NCBI RefSeq assembly: GCF_016863175.1
Contig: NZ_BOOJ01000057.1
Coordinates: 1-64,000, forward strand
DNA: 64,000 nucleotides
Origin: Paraplanobispora siamensis
GTDB lineage: Bacteria; Actinomycetota; Actinomycetes; Streptosporangiales; Streptosporangiaceae
Direction: 5' to 3'
The notes under the pieces were generated by a model. The model was not told the DNA's origin. It saw only the letters and a list, made by a program, of their open reading frames with translations, and did not search any database. Positions 61,385 to 64,000 of the stretch are shown here, piece by piece (positions within the stretch are counted from its first letter, which is position 1; every line of letters starts with the position of its first letter). Both the position numbers and the translations under genes were made by a program.

Positions 61385-62551
61385 TCAGGCCTCCTTTGTG
61401 ACGGGCGGGGCGGCGGGCGGGGCGGCGGGTGTGGTGACGGACGCGGTGGCAGAGGAGTTCTCCTCGGCGGCCTCCTGCGCCGCGTCCTGCTCGGCCTCCT
61501 CCTTCTCGCCCCGGCCGAAGCCCAGCAGGAGCGCGGCGACGGCGAAGGAGACGACGGTGGCGACCAGGATTCCGGCGATGGAGGCGAGCCAGCCGCCCTT
61601 GGGGGTCACGGCCAGGTAGGCGAAGACGCTGCCGGGGGAGGGCGGGGCCACCAGGCCGGCGCCGGTGAGGAGGAAGGTGAAGACGCCCGCGGCGCCGCCG
61701 GCGATGACGGCCAGGATCAGGCGCGGCTTCATCAGGACGTACGGGAAGTAGATCTCGTGGATGCCGCCGAAGAAGTGGATGACCATCGCGGCAGGGGTGC
61801 TGGGACGCAGCATCCGGGGCCCGAAGAACATGAACGCCAGCAGCAGGCCGAGACCGGGGCCGGGGTTGGTCTCCAGCATGAACAGGATCGACTTGCCCTG
61901 CTCCGAGGCCTCGGCCACGCCCAGCGGGCTGAGCACGCCGTGGTTGATGGCGTTGTTGAGGAACAGGACCTTGGCCGGTTCGATCAGGACCGAGGCCAGC
62001 GGCAGCAGGCTGTGGGCCACCAGCCAGCCGACCGCCTCGCCCGCGGCCTTGGTCACCGCCTCGATGATCGGGCCGATGCCCCACACGCCCAGCAGCGCCA
62101 CGCCGCCGCCGACGATGCCGGCGGTGAAGTTGTCCACCAGCATCTCGAAGCCGGCCTTGGTGCGGTCCTGGAGGAAGCCGTCGACCAGCTTCAGGATGTA
62201 GGCGGCCAGCGGGCCGATGATCATCGCGCCGAGGAACATCGGCACGTCCGCGCCGACGACCACGCCCATGGTGGCGACCGCGCCCACCACGGCCCCGCGC
62301 TGGCCGTGGACCATCCGCCCGCCGGTGTAACCGATCAGGACGGGCAGCAGGACCTTGACCATCGGCTCGACGAGGGCGGCCAGGCTCTCGTTGGGCAACC
62401 ATCCCGTCGGGATGAACAGGGCGGTGATCAGACCCCAAGCGATGAACGCGCCGATGTTCGGCATGATCATGCCGGCGAGGTGCCCCCCGAAGCGCTGGAT
62501 GGCGGCTCTCGCCCCTGTCCCCTGGACGGCGGGAGTGTAGTCGGTGGTCAT
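61385..62551 (-). CDS. PTS IIC component, mannitol-type permease
   Basis: This 388-residue membrane permease shows the mannitol IIC features NNAINHGVLSPLG and HFFGGIHEIYFPYVLMKP, and about eight hydrophobic helices. The C-terminal 60 residues are Glu/Ala/Pro-rich and unstructured and replace the fused IIB of E. coli MtlA. IIB follows after 3 bases. Confidence 0.91.
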   Translation of the reverse strand: MTTDYTPAVQGTGARAAIQRFGGHLAGMIMPNIGAFIAWGLITALFIPTGWLPNESLAALVEPMVKVLLPVLIGYTGGRMVHGQRGAVVGAVATMGVVVGADVPMFLGAMIIGPLAAYILKLVDGFLQDRTKAGFEMLVDNFTAGIVGGGVALLGVWGIGPIIEAVTKAAGEAVGWLVAHSLLPLASVLIEPAKVLFLNNAINHGVLSPLGVAEASEQGKSILFMLETNPGPGLGLLLAFMFFGPRMLRPSTPAAMVIHFFGGIHEIYFPYVLMKPRLILAVIAGGAAGVFTFLLTGAGLVAPPSPGSVFAYLAVTPKGGWLASIAGILVATVVSFAVAALLLGFGRGEKEEAEQDAAQEAAEENSSATASVTTPAAPPAAPPVTKEA

Positions 62552-62619
62552 CTAATGGTGCTCCTTCCGGGGTGACCGGCGGGTGGGAGCCGGTCGAGGG
62601 GGGTGGTGGTGCGCCGCTG

Positions 62620-63561
62620 TCAGCCCCCGGACCGCAGCGGCAGGGCCGGATCGGCTGTGGAGGTGCGGATGTGGTCGCGGCGGATGTCGGCCGGGCCGGG
62701 CATCCGGCTGCCGGGCAGGCCCACAGCGGCGGTGCCCCAGGCCAGGGCCTCGGCCAGCGCGACCTCGCCGCGGGCCCCGGCGGCCAGGAAGCCGGCGAGC
62801 ATGGCGTCACCGGCTCCGACGGTGCTGCGCGGCTCGGCGACGGGGCCCTCGCCGTACCAGATCCCGTCGTCCTGGATCAGGACCGCGCCGTCGGCGCCGA
62901 GGCTGGCCAGGACCGTTCCCGCGCCCATGGCGCGCAGCCTGCCCGCCGCCTCGATCGCGTCGCCGAGCGTGGTGATCTTCATGCCGGTGGCCTCGGCCAG
63001 TTCCTCGCGGTTCGGCTTGACCAGGGCGGGCCGCGCGGGCAGCGCGGCCGTCAGCGCGGGCCCGCTGGTGTCGATCGCGACGAGGATCCCGGCGGCGGCG
63101 AAGCGGCGGCACAGCCGGGCGTAGAGGTCGGCCGGGACCCGCGGGGGCAGGCTGCCCGAGGCGACCACCCAGTCGGCCGAGCCGGCGGCGCCCAGCACCG
63201 CCTCGGCGACGGCGTCGAGCTCGGCCGCGGACAGCTCCGTGCCGGGCTCGTTGATCTTCGTGATCGTGCCGTCGGGTTCGGCGAGCGCGACGTTGGAGCG
63301 GGTCGGGCCGGTCACGGGGACGGTGACCATGTCGATGCCCTCGGCCGACAGCAGCCCGATGAGCCGCCCGCCCTCGTCACCGCCGAAGGGGACGATCGCG
63401 CAGGAGCGGATCCCGTTGGCCAGCAGCGCCCGGGAGACGTTGACCCCCTTGCCGCCGGGGTCGAGATGGGTGGCGGCGGCGCGGATGACCGCGCCGCGGG
63501 TCAGGGCGCCGACCTCGATGGTGCGGTCCAGGCTGGGGTTGAGGGTGAGCGTCACGATCAT
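62620..63561 (-). CDS. 1-phosphofructokinase family hexose kinase
   Basis: This 313-residue PfkB-family kinase has the DPGGKGVNVSRALL motif, KPNREEL in mid-chain and the C-terminal GAGDAMLAGF with catalytic Asp. It phosphorylates a ketose phosphate to a bisphosphate. Family members include fructose-1-phosphate kinase and tagatose-6-phosphate kinase. The start overlaps the DeoR stop by four bases. The IIC gene is 68 bases downstream. Confidence 0.9.
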   Translation of the reverse strand: MIVTLTLNPSLDRTIEVGALTRGAVIRAAATHLDPGGKGVNVSRALLANGIRSCAIVPFGGDEGGRLIGLLSAEGIDMVTVPVTGPTRSNVALAEPDGTITKINEPGTELSAAELDAVAEAVLGAAGSADWVVASGSLPPRVPADLYARLCRRFAAAGILVAIDTSGPALTAALPARPALVKPNREELAEATGMKITTLGDAIEAAGRLRAMGAGTVLASLGADGAVLIQDDGIWYGEGPVAEPRSTVGAGDAMLAGFLAAGARGEVALAEALAWGTAAVGLPGSRMPGPADIRRDHIRTSTADPALPLRSGG

Positions 63562-64000
63562 GCCCGGACCACCTCGGGCCCGGCGGCCGCGAGGTCGGCC
63601 GCCGTCAGCGCGTCCAGGCCGGTGTCGCTGATCACCATGTCGATCTCCGACAGGGTCGCGAACCGGGCCAGGTAGGTGTTGGTGAACTTGGTGTGGTCGG
63701 CCAGCAGCACGCTGCGCTGCGCCGCGCCGATCATGGCCCGCTTCATCGCCGCCTCGGCGGGGTCGGGCGTCGTCAGGCCCTTGGCCACCGAGCAGCCGTT
63801 GGTCGCCATGAAGGCCACGTCCACGTGGAGGCCGGCCAGCGGGCGCAGCGCCCAGTCGTCGACCGTGGCCAGCGTGCGCCCGCGGACCCGGCCGCCCAGC
63901 ATGATGACGCTCAGGTTGGGACGGGCGGCCAGCACGGTGGCCAGGGGAGGGGAGTTGACGATGACCGTGAGCTCCCGGTCGGCGGGCAGGGCCTGCACCA
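63558..64000 (-). CDS. DeoR-family sugar regulator (partial)
   Basis: Only the C-terminal sugar-phosphate-binding domain (DeoRC) is in the window; the N-terminal HTH lies beyond base 64000. Blocks such as VIMLGGRVRGRTLATVD, ATNGCSVAKGLTTPD and ADHTKFTNTYLARF are typical. It probably represses the downstream PTS operon until a sugar phosphate is present. Confidence 0.88.
   Translation of the reverse strand, partial: VQALPADRELTVIVNSPPLATVLAARPNLSVIMLGGRVRGRTLATVDDWALRPLAGLHVDVAFMATNGCSVAKGLTTPDPAEAAMKRAMIGAAQRSVLLADHTKFTNTYLARFATLSEIDMVISDTGLDALTAADLAAAGPEVVRA

Overview
The window is 64 kb of very GC-rich, gene-dense actinobacterial chromosome. The FxSxx-COOH RiPP genes, a single-gene LAL regulator of about 1,100 residues, a GH11 xylanase with a CBM2, a Thermobifida-like cutinase and many GTG starts with 4-nt overlaps suggest a soil, sporangium-forming actinomycete of the Streptosporangiales. 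That placement is inference. I see no rRNA, tRNA, CRISPR array, transposase or integrase.

Region 1 (0-18 kb) looks like a dormancy or low-oxygen stress island. It holds a flavodoxin, an ABC-2 exporter, a GH65 phosphorylase with a beta-phosphoglucomutase-like HAD, DUF1918 with a tandem universal stress protein, GpsA with a WS/DGAT acyltransferase, a metallo-beta-lactamase fold protein, a lone CheB, an AMP-forming acetyl-CoA synthetase, Hsp20, class I aldolase, OsmC and a second, frameshifted stress protein. Several intergenic regions carry a DosR/OsdR-like palindrome (GGGNCNNNNGNCCC). A small gene encodes a DevS-like HisKA_3 domain whose phosphoacceptor His is missing.

Region 2 (18-31.8 kb) starts with an acyltransferase-3 protein, a TetR regulator with a hydrolase, and a secreted GDPD. 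It then contains an FxSxx-COOH locus: radical SAM FxsB, an overlapping HExxH protein, a divergent NB-ARC/TPR protein, a 53-residue precursor ending FDSSI, a SIR2-domain protein, a translationally coupled nSTAND-TPR ATPase, and an MFS exporter. This is the best candidate for a poorly described system. It joins a cyclophane-type peptide pathway to components typical of NAD-depleting STAND immune systems.

Region 3 (31.9-46.5 kb) is mixed metabolism: a flavin disulfide reductase, an EamA exporter, an HSL-type esterase, a PucR-type regulator, a secreted xylanase, LMW-PTP, a decayed exported gene, TspO and a class C beta-lactamase-like protein. It also has a three-gene operon (M20 hydrolase, GNAT, N-succinylamino-acid racemase) that matches a D- to L-amino-acid conversion pathway, and a DUF3152 protein.

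Region 4 (46.6-57.4 kb) contains a methyltransferase, a PET-hydrolase-like cutinase, the LAL regulator and a five-gene HAAT/Liv-type ABC importer. A 12-16 bp element (GCATCGGTGAAA, extended by ATCAC at two of the three sites) lies in front of the methyltransferase, the cutinase and the importer. This suggests one regulon under the LAL protein.

Region 5 (57.5-64 kb, minus strand) is a compact mannitol-type PTS operon: DeoR regulator, 1-phosphofructokinase-family kinase, IIC, IIB, IIA, a zinc polyol dehydrogenase, HPr and Enzyme I.
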